From: Siphonodentalium dalli
Lineage: Eukaryota > Mollusca > Scaphopoda > Gadilida > Siphonodentaliidae
Direction: 5' to 3'
NCBI GenBank assembly: GCA_032622095.1
Contig: CP136065.1
Location: forward strand, 37,048,732 to 37,112,731
DNA: 64,000 bases
A program made the translations under genes and the position numbers. Below are positions 34,020 to 44,761 of this stretch, in pieces; position 1 is the first letter of the stretch, and each line of letters opens with the position of its first letter. The notes under the pieces are model-generated. The model made no database searches and was not told where the DNA came from. It was given only the letters and a program-made list of their open reading frames with translations.

Positions 34020-35111
34020 TTGCCACCGAATGGTGTATCGGATGACGTTTTGATGAAAAATTGATCAATTGAAGTTCAAATAGGCTTAACAGATCGCCAG
34101 CAGTTGTCGCACATGGGAAATAATTACTTGTTTGCATCCTAATAGCTGTATCGAGTATGTTCTCTATAGGCCTATATTAACATAGACGGTTGCATATTAA
34201 GTGGGAGAATTTAAATATAGTCCTTATAGCTAATCTGAAATAATTTTGTTTGGTAGTATCCATGATGTTTAAACAGTTAAGCCGCGGACGGTCTCTATAT
34301 ATCAACACAGACAGTTGTGTGTTGCGTGGGTGAAATGAAATATAGTTCTTTTATCTAACCTAAAATCATGTGTCGCGATCACCCATACATCACTATTACC
34401 AAAGAATATTTCCTATTAGACAAATGGGTTAGACTGAGTATATACTTTGCGGGTAAACTGTGGTTGTATTAGATTTTCTACTTAGGCGTTTGTATTAGAT
34501 ATTCTACTTAGCCAGCGACAGTATAATCTATCTACAGAAACTTGTGAGGCGAATCGAAGACGCCAGCTGATAATGCCAATATATCAACTCCGGAATCGAT
34601 ATTTACATGCCATAGCCTTCGGAATATTTCAGGAGACAGACGCGTGGGCTCATATGCTTTCTCGTCTCATCGACAATCACCCAGCGGGTTCTCCTAATGC
34701 ATTCGATATATATATTCCCCAAACGATTTGTGGGGGAGACAAACCTCATGATTCCCATATCATATATGAACATGACTATATTGCCACTGATGATAGGTCT
34801 GGGTCCCGCAGCATCGTCGCGAGTCGATCTGTACTATATACCCTAAATCTAGTTGTATGAACGTTGTATACAACTCGTTGGGTGCGAATTTGTTTTGTAC
34901 TTATTATCCAACAGATTAGTACGATGTACACAACTGATTGCGTGAACTGTCTTCTGTGGTATTACTTTCATACCATATTGGATAAAACCGCCACGTGACC
35001 GGGTCATCCAATAGCAGCGCGTTTCAGGTGCGGGCGAGCATGCGAGTTTTTGGCTCCAAATATTACATAACAAGATGGACGACTGCGTGAAAAAACTCCT
35101 GAGCGACTGAC
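34020..35111. other. Stretch without recognised genes
   Basis: Open frames such as 34573-34860 lack known motifs. The phrase 'gtattagattttctacttag' recurs near 34468 and 34492 as a small local duplication. Confidence 0.3.
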
Positions 35112-35404
35112 AAATGGGGCAAGACGTCGTGGATAGCTTTGTCGGTATAGTATACCTTTGTTATAATTATTCTTTGTACGATACACTGATTATGTAGGCT
35201 TTATGTATTGATTGTATATTTATTTATATTTGCCAAATTTTGAAGTTTACAAATTTACACAACTGCTGACGGCACTAATTTGACTAAAGTAGTACACTCA
35301 TACACTCAACACATAAAGCCTACATAATCAGTGTATCGTACAAAGAATAACTATAGCAAAGGTATACTATACCGGAAAGCTATCCACGACGTCTTGCCCC
35401 ATTT
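35112..35404. repeat. Inverted repeat, ~95-bp arms around a ~104-bp loop
   Basis: The left arm 35112-35206 and right arm 35311-35404 are near-perfect complements. Landmarks are AAATGGGGCAAGACGTCGTG on the left and its inverse ending GACGTCTTGCCCCATTT on the right, plus 'gtacgatacactgattatg' against 'cataatcagtgtatcgtac'. High arm identity implies a recent origin or gene conversion. Confidence 0.92.
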
Positions 35405-35705
35405 TACTTTCCGATCAACGTTGGGTAAACTTTCCAATCAACAAATGTCATCCAACTCTACCCAACACACAACACGGGCCAACAGTTCAATAATCGTAAA
35501 TAGGTGCTGTGGGCAATTACTGTTGATTTAGTGTTGTGTGAAATTTCATCCAACACGTTGTATAATTAACATACAACCGTTGGTAGTAAATATATATGCA
35601 ACGTTGTGTAAAAGTGTATCCAACAAAATTGTCATGCAACTTTTCACACAACGTAGATAGTTGCTGTGGGCATACAACGGTTGATTGGCTGTTGGATAAC
35701 TTCTT
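35405..35705. repeat. CAACGTTG-rich segment
   Basis: CAAC and GTTG motifs recur in both orientations ('ccaacacgttg', 'gcaacgttgtgt', 'cacacaacgta', 'caacggttg'), and similar words occur at 34857-34895. This suggests a small palindromic element, but I cannot fix its ends. Confidence 0.4.
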
Positions 35706-36736
35706 ATCTAACTAGATTTAGGGTGTATGATAATGCAGACTCTTGGTCCATCACTATTTCACCATAATGGACATCCTTGTCAAAACTTAATGTCGTTCGA
35801 AAGGTTTTGGCTCCATCGGTTGTTTTTGTGCCAGCGGATTGGCAGTGTGAATATTTACCATGTTTACATGTTTATAGATGATGTATATTGACCGTTTTGT
35901 AATATGGCATTCTTTACCAGTACAATTAATTCCTATTTTATCGTAGACACATGCGATTGAACATACACATGTATACCACCCTGTCGCCGAGGTTTTACGT
36001 TTACGTACACGTATAAAGTCCCCTCCCCATGTAACCAAACAATAGAAACAAAAACTAAGAAACAGAACAAAATGATTGCCAACAAAGAGAACAGATTCGT
36101 AGGATGACATTACGTTAAGCATAGTTATAACGACCGCATGTAAATTAATTACATATGAATAACAAGTGGTGTTTATCATAATCAGTTGATAAATACAGAT
36201 ACCAATATCTTAATAATATTTCAATATATGCTAGCGTACTCAAAGACAAACATGCAGATATAGCACATTGCTTTGGAGCATTTGTCAAAATTAGTTCATA
36301 TATATAGTCATTATAGACATATATTCCCATCCCTTTACAATATTGTAAATTTCCCATGCATAACAAAAATCGCAATTGTTTTAATTCTCAAAGTGGCAAC
36401 TCAAGACAGGGATGTTCCTGAATTCGGGAAAATTCCATATAAGAATGTTAATGTTTGAGTTGTCATCCACTATCCCTAGAAACCGGGCATGATGTATACC
36501 AGAAGTCGACACAAAAAGATATTCGCGGACTGGGTAGCCTATATACGAGTCTAGCAACGTCAAATTTGCTGAAAAAATGTAGCAAGTCACGGGTATCCCT
36601 GGCTTGCCTACGTTTGGTGTCAGACATTGGTTTTATCAACTGCGCATTTGCCAGATTTTTATCTCACATGACATATAGTACTTGGGGGAAGTTTGTGATC
36701 GCTCTTTAAAAAAATACTTATCGCTAACACTTCTCT
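35706..36736. other. Stretch without recognised genes
   Basis: Short frames on both strands carry no motifs. No repeats are identified. Confidence 0.3.
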
Positions 36737-36740
36737 TTAA

Positions 36741-36870
36741 CCCTTTCGTGACTGATTTTTTTAGAAAGCCCTGTGCCAATGCATTCTCTTATATATTGCG
36801 AGTCGACCATATGTCGCCTCGCATACATGTATATAGGAATGCATTGGCCTAACAATTATTATATTATATT
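36741..36870 (+). mobile_element. Partial piggyBac-like MITE with diverged hairpin
   Basis: TTAA at 36737-36740 is followed by CCCTTTCGTGACTG and a diverged hairpin (36777-36849) starting GCCAATGCATTCTC. The right end is absent; the sequence passes straight into 'tagcttcactaaattcacc' at 36871. It belongs to the same broader family as 7803-8192 but to another subfamily. Confidence 0.65.
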
Positions 36871-36915
36871 TAGCTTCACTAAATTCACCCTCTGGGGACC
36901 TCATTCTGCTTAGGC
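36871..36915 (+). repeat. Left copy of a ~40-bp direct repeat bracketing a LINE insertion
   Basis: TAGCTTCACTAAATTCACCC followed by TCTGG is identical at 36871-36895 and 39436-39460. The next ~15 bases are similar. The LINE-derived block lies between. Confidence 0.75.
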
Positions 36916-37009
36916 CTAATCTTCTCTGGGAAGTTTCTTTATTATCAAATTTGTATCGAAATTTCTTCAATAGATTCTATTTCTTTTTTAGTTTAGTTTC
37001 TCTATATCC

Positions 37010-39363
37010 CCAAATTGGCAGACGACACACTGCATAATCGAGGTTCCCAAATGGGTGTACACCACAATATTCACCATTTGGGTACTTCAAATCTGAGTAC
37101 CCCATGTGGGCCCGGGATAGAATAGGCCTACCACCCCACTAAGTGGGGTAAAAATCCCCTAATGTGGCACCCTGTTTACCGCGGGGTACATCCAGTGAGG
37201 TGTGGTGTAGGAGTCCTGGAGGTACTAGCGGGGCGTATCACGTGAGGCATCGACCGGCAGACACGACTTAGCTCATGGTCCGCTTCAGTCCTACATCTCT
37301 TCAAGACGGGTGGTTGATTTGACTAGTCACGCCTCTCCCCAGTGTTTCAGATTCAATTTATTTTATATGTTGTATTGCCCGTCTGATGATTGAAGTGTTG
37401 ATTTCTGTTTTTCACGTATGATGTTTCTGTTTCTTTTGTGTTCGCCCTGATGATTGTTGAGTGTTGAATCCTGTATTTGTTGAATCCTGTATTATTCACA
37501 CCTGTCTCACTGCGGAGAGGTACCGGGAGGCTGCTATATGCAGTGGCTAAACGGGTCTTTGGCCCGACCAGAACTCCAAGGGAGAGGAGGGTATTCTAAG
37601 TGATTATAGCACTTGTCCTCCAATCCCTTTTGTCATATTCATTATGAACAAATAAAATATGTTTAAACTAAGGGTAGTCCGCGGCGGCTACTGGGCTAGT
37701 TGTCAATTTTTTTCTTTTCATATGGCAACTCAAAACAAAAACAACGTATTGCTCGTAAGAATGATGACTCACAAAGTTCCAATGATGCTGTGGTATTCCC
37801 TCAGTACTTGGTTCTTGGCTTTGACCCACATGTGAAACGACCTTCTACCTTTGTCATTGATAAAACGCAATTGATAAAAAGCATTGCTGGACAATTGAAA
37901 TATGTTAAACCAATCAGGACTGGGCCAATAAGTGGCTCTCTCTTGATTGAATGCTCAGAGAAAGTGTAATCTGATGCTCTGCTACAGTTAACAACTATTG
38001 CACAAACACCAGTATTCGTTACTCCCCACAAGACATTAAATAGTAGCAGAGCTGTGTTTCCCTCGATATAGCTGATATTTGGCACCACAGGGAGTTACTG
38101 AAGTCCGTTGATTTACAAAAAACTGTTGATGGTATAAGAGTTCCTTTTAACAGTTATCTTCTGACCTTCAATTGATGCGAACATCCACCGGCATTGGAGG
38201 TTGGATACTTGAAGGTAGATATAAGTACCTATGTTCCAAATCCATTACAATGTTTTAAATGCCAGGGCTATGGCCATGGCCAGGAACATTGTAAAAGTAA
38301 AGCAACCATTCGTGGACACTGTTCTGGTCTGGTCATGCTCATAATGATTATACAAATCCTAATAAATGTTCGAACTGTCAATGCTCACATGCTACAATGG
38401 ATCATTCATGTCCCATATAGGACTTTGAATTCAAGATACAAAGATGTAAGGCTGATAAACATTTATTGTACATGGATGCTAAGGACTTAGTTAGTGCCAG
38501 ACAGACCATCAATTTCTCAAGTCACATACTCGGCTGCCGTTTCTAAGAAAAGGTATGTTGATACCAGCACTCAGACAGAGATTCAAACAAAACTCGTCAA
38601 TATATAAATAGCAACACCAGTTCAAGAGAATGATATTACTCCTGTTCCTGAACCTGTCTCACATGCAATCAATGCAGTTAATACAGTTTTTACGTTTGTT
38701 CCGAAACCAACTAAGGAAATTGATCCCATTTGTTCCAAAACAGAAATCCCCAAAATTTGTCAAAAGCTTCGACTCTCAGAAAAACATTTGCAAAGTTTGA
38801 CACAATGCTCAAAGATAAGCAGTCAACTTTGAAGGTAAAAAGTTATTCCAAGTATTTCATGTGGGTGCAGGCTAGCAGTTTTGTGACACGTCACCTGTAG
38901 AACCTACCACCTGGACGTAAACTTGACGAATTAATTAAGGCTCACACCAGATTCATCAGATATTACAAATATCTTACGAGTTATGCAAAAGTCGACTTTG
39001 ACGACTACTTCACATATTTCAGTGTGGACCGGCCTTAATTACATTAAATTATTTATATTCGCTGATTACATTTCATGCATCTCTATATCTTGGCTGTTCT
39101 CAAAGCAGCATTGTTGTTCTTTTTTGTTATTCTGTTTGATATGTGTTTGCACTGGTCAGTTTCTTAATGGTTCGGACACCAATCGATCACCCTCGCTCTG
39201 ATTTTGGGTGTTTTTATTTGTATATATTTAGTTTCATTTTAGTCCAATTCACGGTTACGTCTATACACAGTTGCTTCGCTTTATTCTGATTCGGTTTATC
39301 TCAGTCGTTATGTGGCCTAACGGCCACAACGACGTGAAACCCTCTCCTAAACAAACAAACAAT
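37010..39363 (+). mobile_element. Internally deleted non-LTR retrotransposon (5' leader, ORF1, 3' tail)
   Basis: A GC-richer leader (~37020-37680) precedes a degenerate ORF1. Downstream there is no reverse transcriptase. The end carries GTGGCCTAACGGCCAC (a hairpin of the type common in LINE 3' ends), 'aacgacgtgaaaccc' and an (AAAC)n tail at 39348-39363. The element has therefore kept both ends but lost ORF2. The exact 5' end is not visible. Confidence 0.65.
37694..38490 (+). pseudogene. Degenerate LINE ORF1 (gag-like protein with zinc knuckle)
   Basis: The first piece (frame ending at 37969) reads FPQYLVLGFDPHVKRPSTFV, followed by KSIAGQLKYVKPIRTGPISG and LLIECSE. This matches the usual ORF1 pattern in which a short domain is followed by 'G-LLVE'. 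After frame breaks, coding text continues with TPVFVTPHKTLNSSRAVFPS, LLKSVDLQKTVDGIRVPF, and then (38194-38310) YVPNPLQCFKCQGYGHGQEH with a CCHC knuckle (C-x2-C-x4-H-x4-C, the final Cys being C of 'HCK'). A second knuckle is expected after it and is damaged. Such ORF1 proteins bind the element's RNA. Several stops and frameshifts make this copy non-functional. It is probably of the Jockey/I/Nimb-like group; the clade is uncertain. Confidence 0.75.
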
Positions 39364-39435
39364 CAAATCTGAGTCTTTTCTCCCATAGCAGATGAGGCCA
39401 TGCCGAATTTGGCGATGTCAGCTCGCCATGCGGGA

Positions 39436-39478
39436 TAGCTTCACTAAATTCACCCTCTGGCGACATCTTTCTGCAAAT
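39436..39478 (+). repeat. Right copy of the ~40-bp direct repeat
   Basis: It pairs with 36871-36915. It is separated from the LINE (AAAC)n tail by ~70 bp, so it is not an ordinary target-site duplication immediately next to the tail. Confidence 0.7.
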
Positions 39479-39479
39479 G

Positions 39480-40446
39480 ACAGGCACACTAAACTCAGGT
39501 TTGGTTTCCTGACTGAAAACTGTTTATGAGCTAATCACGATGTGTGTCACCGACTTTCGTGACAGTTGAGAAGATCAACACTGTAATTTCAGAAGTCACA
39601 TCTACTGATAAATGAACATGGCTATTATCACTACGAAAGCTTTACGCCCATATAGTTTAAGCTCGGGTTAAAACGTCATGCATCTCCGAACCATTACGCC
39701 ACAGTAACCGCATCCAATTGTGGGTGTAATCAAATTTAGAAATCCCTTCACGACGAACTATAGTTTAAATACAATCTAGCGTGTCAAACGCAACCGTGTC
39801 AAAACATTGATTCCAATAACGGAATTCAACACACGAATTTCATACTAAAATAGTTTGAATGCACTTGGGCCCATGAGATTGGGGAAGGGAATGATTTGGT
39901 AACGCCGATAATGATCAGAGGCTCATTGGAGCAAGCCGCATTAGTCTAGTTCATCGCACTGGGGTTCGCCAGTTACAAGCTGTGGAGAAATTAGGTTGAT
40001 AAATTTTTAGAGATTATTGATTTTCACCCAATGGGATACAAAATTCAGCTGATTCAGTTGTCGATATTGCCCGTCAAATGGAGGTTGTAGTGGAGAAACT
40101 TCGCTGTTGGAGTTTGATCCGTGTTTACCCAGCTGCTGCCGAGCCGATGCGTGTGCGTGTATTTATCAAAGGGTGTAGGGCTTCTCGATACGAGCTAAAG
40201 TATTATCGGTACGATATCCATTCTTTTATCGCGATATGGTTATATATCGATAATCTCAATTCATGGCCTTTTTCTCCCCCCCCCCCCCCCACACACATAA
40301 AAACACGAGCATTAGATGTTTGTACCATTTTCGCTCTAAGGAATTTTGTTTTAACACTTCCTCTTGTAATTGAAGTACGTAAAAGCTAACTGTTGCCTGT
40401 GTTTGTCGTTTATGTAATGAAAATAGCTTACATTCATAAGGCCCGT
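39480..40446. other. Intergenic stretch with a dispersed 'gctgctgccgag' repeat
   Basis: The part at ~40050-40160 ('gattcagttgtcgatattgc', 'gtggagaaacttcgc', 'ccagctgctgccgag') recurs near 43150-43420, 44205-44285 and 49270-49370. A poly-C run lies at 40277-40292. No gene is recognised. Confidence 0.45.
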
Positions 40447-40450
40447 TTAA

Positions 40451-40683
40451 CCCTTTCATGTCTCGAGCTTCCTGAAATTCTGCAAAAAGCCTGTGCCAAT
40501 GCATTCTCTTAAATTTGAGAGTCGTATATATAAAAGAATGCATTGGCCTAATAATATTTACCTTGACATTGTAAGCCAACTAATTCTCTTATATTTGCGA
40601 GGCTCCATATGGGAGACTCGCTTATATAATATAAGAGAATTCACGGACACATGATCTTCAATAATACACCCGTCATGAATGGG
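40451..40683 (+). mobile_element. piggyBac-like MITE, short subfamily (233 bp)
   Basis: TTAA flanks both ends (40447-40450 and 40684-40687). The termini are CCCTTTCATGTC and the inverse of CCCATTCATGACG. Two diverged hairpins lie inside; the second has the centre GCGAGGCTCCATATGGGAGACTCGC. It inserted at the TTAA that opens the dispersed repeat 'ttaaagacatatt'. Confidence 0.78.
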
Positions 40684-41530
40684 TTAAAGACATATTGTGG
40701 ACTTATTGCAGTGACTAAAACTTATACATTAGTATCCAAATACTACATAAATAGAGGATATGAAATGAGTGTTTCTCTCATATGATATTTATGAAACGAG
40801 TCTAAGAATTTTCAGTTTTCTCGAGCCTCCGGCGAGAGAAAACTGAAAATTCGTGACGAGTTTCATAAATATGATATGAGAGAAACACGAATTACATATT
40901 CTATTTATCATATGACACCTATAAATTGATTATGATGTCCAAACGCACACAAATCACTAAATAGGTATATGGCATCGGCAGCAAAAGGTTAATGTGACGT
41001 CACTTCATTGCACCGGAAGCCCAATTACAATTGGTGAACTAGCAGAAATAATATGCACGCGAAGATATAGTGCGCTATTCTGTTCTCAGTTTGTGACATT
41101 ATATCGTATGTTTATTAGATAAATACGAATTACATATTCTATTTATCGAAAAACAATGTCCAAAACTATATATTTCAAGATTATAATTGCGAGAATTTCG
41201 GTATCGCGTTGATTGACGCGCACGAATTTGACTTGCATTTAGTTAGAGATGCGGCTCTGCCCAGGCTGCCATTCAGCCAATCAGAACACACTTTTTGTCA
41301 ACAAACCAATCAAATTATCGGATGGTGATATGAACTAGTAGTTCATATGAAATTGATTTATGACATACTTTCCAACGTAAATAATGATTGAGTCATATGA
41401 TGAAACAATGTAGCAACCAACTAAACTAATCGATAATTCCAACCACATCGACTATACCATTTCAGAAAACACAACGTTTGAACTACGCACATAAGTGAAT
41501 ATTTATTACATTATTCGGGGCGAGTTATTG
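40684..41530 (+). repeat. Third copy of the 'ttaaagacatatt' repeat, split by an insertion
   Basis: The first part (40684-40747) matches the start of 19498 and 19972. The continuation ('atgtagcaacc', 'tcagaaaacacaacg', 'gaactacgca', 'gtgaatattta') resumes only at ~41405-41510. The intervening ~650 bp begins with the palindrome at 40748. Confidence 0.65.
40748..40908. repeat. Long palindrome, arms ~78 bp
   Basis: The left arm runs from 'aaatagaggatatg' through 'gtttctctcatatgatat' to 'cagttttctc'. The right arm mirrors it to 'catattctattt'. The apex is GAGCCTCCGGCGAG. Part of the right end ('gaattacatattctattt') recurs alone at 41128-41146, which hints that the palindrome marks one end of a larger insertion. 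Confidence 0.88.
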
Positions 41531-41889
41531 GGTGTTAAACATATTGCAATGATTCCGACAACAGCCGGATGTAGACATCACTTCGCACAGGCATGCCATG
41601 CTGACAGACATACAGACGACAGCCAACATGCACAACAATCAGATAGACTGGCACTCAGAGACAAAAAAACAGACACACAATTGTATACAAACAAAGGAAC
41701 GAGCAGTTTACAACTATAATCTACATAATTTGTGTTATATAATAAGCCTAATTTCTACAGACGTTTTTGGGTTCTAGTCAAAACTTAGCATTAACGATCA
41801 ACATAATTATGCTCTCCATAGGAATGCAGCTTTTTTCACAAAAAATACATTAGTTTGTTTTATTCTTCTCGGGCGCAAAATATTTTTCA
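41531..41889. other. Short gap without recognised features
   Basis: A degenerate GACA-rich patch lies near 41600-41680. No gene is recognised. Confidence 0.3.
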
Positions 41890-43060
41890 TCTAATAGAAT
41901 GTAATAGAACGCGCACGTTTTGGATTCTTCGTCGTTTGTCATACTGCAGAAAAATGTCTACATGAAATGCGTTCAGCAGCTCGAATTCACAATCATTTCG
42001 ATCGTCGCAAATGGAAGAACATTCGATTAAGGCATGTTTGACAAGATCTTAAATATTTTTTGTCACATAAAACGCAAGTTTCCTCATTTGTTTCAGGAAT
42101 GTAATAACCAAGTGTTGGATGAACGGCAGATAACCTGGCAAGTCGAGTATCCTCCTCATTTACGCTCATTTCCTAATATGCTATATTAACTCTTGACCAT
42201 GATTCATTTGTCGCACATTTCCAATTAGATTTCTTTGGGAATATTGAGTTTTCTATTTAGTTCTCCAGGGCCTCTGTCATTTCATATCTGCTAAGAATGA
42301 AGATTGTGTCAGACACGTAACTAGGTTGTGAGCTTGCGACACCTACGACGTACTGATATAAGCGAGTAAGAAATAATTGTTTTGCCGTTTTCGAAACTTT
42401 TAAGTTGCACAACGAGCCGCAGAATGGCAATTTACGTTTTTCGATGACACCATAGACGAGGTTCCGACCAATCATTGAGCAATAACCGTTTTTGTACGAG
42501 GATGAAGGCCCTGGTAATGCGTTAAGCAGAATCGTGTTCTCTCAAGCCGATCAACGTGATTTCGATTTAAATACCAGAGGAGTTCAGAGCCGTGCAGAAT
42601 TTTAGGTATAACCACTGGCGAATAAATTAACGAGCAATTAACTTTTTGGGGTCATACCACCGGGATAGAGGCCAGATTTATTTAACATCATAAACGTGCT
42701 ACGGGTCTGATTGCAAATGTGATCAGTTAAAATCCCGTTGAAATCGTACTTATCAAGTCAAATACCCAAATGAGTGGTGTTCGTAGTTGCTTTGATATCT
42801 GCGATACCTAGGTTCCAGAGACGACTCTGGCGCGAACAGTCTGCTTTAGTTTCACCGAATATGACCATAGTTCATTTGGAGTGGTTATATTTATACCGCC
42901 ATTTTTTGCTGTAATCGTAGCAAATATCACAAAACGCTGATATACATTTACACCGATCATGTTGAGGCCAAACGGTGAGTTTGCAAGAATGTGTATTAAT
43001 ATGAAAGACAACGAGAGAGAAGTAAGGAATGAATGGAACTGGAGTCGAAATCAACAACAC
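41890..43060 (-). pseudogene. Decayed non-LTR reverse transcriptase, C-terminal half
   Basis: Minus-strand pieces appear in the order expected for a LINE ORF2 after the YADD motif. Near 42850-43000 is CDICYDYSKKWRYKYNHSK (the 'Y-WRF--N--K' helix). Near 42740-42800 are traces of NTTHLG. At 42495-42603 is PKILHGSELLWYLNRNHVDR, then LERTRFCLTHYQGLHPRT, which is the thumb motif usually seen as 'P-LYG-E-W' and 'QGLP-RT'. At 42257-42475 is an intact piece starting MIGRNLVYGVIEKRKLPFCG. Near 42060-42135 is HPTLGYY with C-x2-C of a terminal zinc-binding segment. Stops and frame changes are numerous, so it is inactive. The YADD region itself is not found. Confidence 0.65.
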
Positions 43061-43564
43061 GAGGGATCGTTGTTAGTGTTGGTGGGACCATGTCAATTTT
43101 CGACACCAATACATTTTGTATTAACTATTCCAACTGATTAATGTGTCGAAATCGTCCGTCAAATAGCGGTTGTAGTGGAGAAACTTCGACGTATGTTGGC
43201 ATTTGATCCATGATCAATCCGCCGACGACCGAGTTCAACATACTGTGGGCCGAAAAATGTCAATTGTCAGCAACATTAGGTACGGTGATTTTAATGTGTA
43301 CATGTTCACTATTCCAGCGGATCGGTTGTTTCACCTCGCTATCGGAGTGTGATAATTGTTTACCAGCTGCTGCCGAGACGCTGTATGTGCGTGAAAATAT
43401 CAAGAGCGTCAACGTGTGTGGTTCCTGAAAGCGAGGAATTTTGGTTAAAAACAAATTGCACTCAGGAATTTGGAAAAAACTTTATGACAGTGTGGACAAA
43501 GGGATGGAATACTGACTTGACTTGAAACGAAAAAACAGCATCGTTAGGGAGTGGCACAATACGC
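43061..43564. repeat. Dispersed 'gctgctgccgag' repeat copies
   Basis: Blocks 'gtcgaaatcgtccgtcaaat', 'gtggagaaacttcg' and 'accagctgctgccgaga' parallel 40050-40160 and 49270-49370. No conserved frame is evident. Confidence 0.45.
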
Positions 43565-43800
43565 CCGTGGTAATTCCAATACAGGGACATAACTCTGGTG
43601 AACATCGGAAAGCGGAACCCAAATTCGAATTTGACCTGTATTATGGGTTAGTGAACTGACATGTCAAATTTCATTCCATTTAGTTCAGACTTACACAATT
43701 TATCTGAAATCAAAAGCGAACGGATGGACAGACGGACTGAGAGACGAACGGATGGACAGACGGACTGAGAGACAAACTGACGGAGAGATCAATAACATAA
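43565..43800 (+). mobile_element. Small element with 'ggacataactctgg' start and GACGG tail
   Basis: It begins 'agggacataactctggtgaa' and ends with a tandem 'gacggactgagagac' plus 'gaacggatggacagac' pair (43722-43775). This layout, with no coding part, is common among small repeats of mollusc genomes as far as I recall. The family is not named here. Confidence 0.5.
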
Positions 43801-44288
43801 TACGTTCAGTTTTTTTATAAAATAAATAAAGTGGACACAATTAATATTGTGAATATTGGCAATTGTAGAAGGCGGTGATTTAAAACACGTTCAACCCTGT
43901 TGTCGAGTTGAGTTGTAGAGACACTGTTATCACTGTTTAGCTCGTCGGCTATCCAGCTCAACATAGTTTTACACTCTACTATGTATATGTTGAATCAGCC
44001 AATATTGCACATAAAATGCCAATGACGTGCACGCGTAGTGGGCGTCTGACCATGGACACAGCCTCCAATAGTCTTGTAGATTAAATTTGGGAATAAAGAA
44101 TGAATGCAGTTGGAGAATAAATTAAGTGAGGCACCATTGTTAGCGTGGCATGTTAATTGTCGACAGTATGTTCGGAGGAATTAGCCCGATTTGTACATTG
44201 TTACAGTGATTCAATTGTCAGTATCGACAGTTAAATAAAGATTTATGTCGAGAAACTTCGCCGTTGTAGCCACTGGTTTGGTCCCTGT
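43801..44288. other. Gap with a partial dispersed repeat
   Basis: A 'gagaaacttcgccgttgta' block lies at ~44251 and is a fragment of the 40050-type repeat. Nothing else is recognised. Confidence 0.35.
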
Positions 44289-44292
44289 TTAA

Positions 44293-44630
44293 CCCTTTAC
44301 CCAACAAACCGGCCAAAACCGGCCAAATAAAGCTGCAACAGCCTAAAATATCTTCGGTCTGTCTCAATAGAACCATACAAATATGGATATCATTGGAACC
44401 GGCTCATTGACCACACTGTGATGGTTACAGTTATGCCCTGTGCCAATGCATTCTCTTATATATGCGAGTCGACCATAGGTCGCCTCGCATATATAAGAGA
44501 ATGCATTTAACAATTTTATAATTTTTAATGTGTTAAGCCAATGCATTCTCTTATATATGCGAGGCGACCTATGGTCGACTCGCATATATAAGAGAATGCA
44601 TTGGCACAGGGCCGTTCTGTTTGGTCCCTG
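44293..44630 (+). mobile_element. piggyBac-like MITE, element 3, with rearranged right end
   Basis: TTAA lies at 44289-44292, then CCCTTTACCCAACAAACCGG. The first hairpin is cut short (ends at 44506) and the spacer is reduced to 'ttaacaattttataattttt', followed by the complete second hairpin at 44537-44605. The right terminus is missing. Instead 'tttggtccctgtttaacc' (44619-44636) repeats the sequence that flanks the left end (44275-44293). An internal deletion and a flank duplication are therefore both visible. Confidence 0.8.
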
Positions 44631-44761
44631 TTTAACCGACAAGTTGTCGGTATCACCAAACCACGTATACCTTGATTCCGTGAGTATTGGACGTGGAACA
44701 TGAAAACACCGTCAAACACCCCTGATTAGGTGGTCCTTCTAAATTGACATGATGTTTGTGG

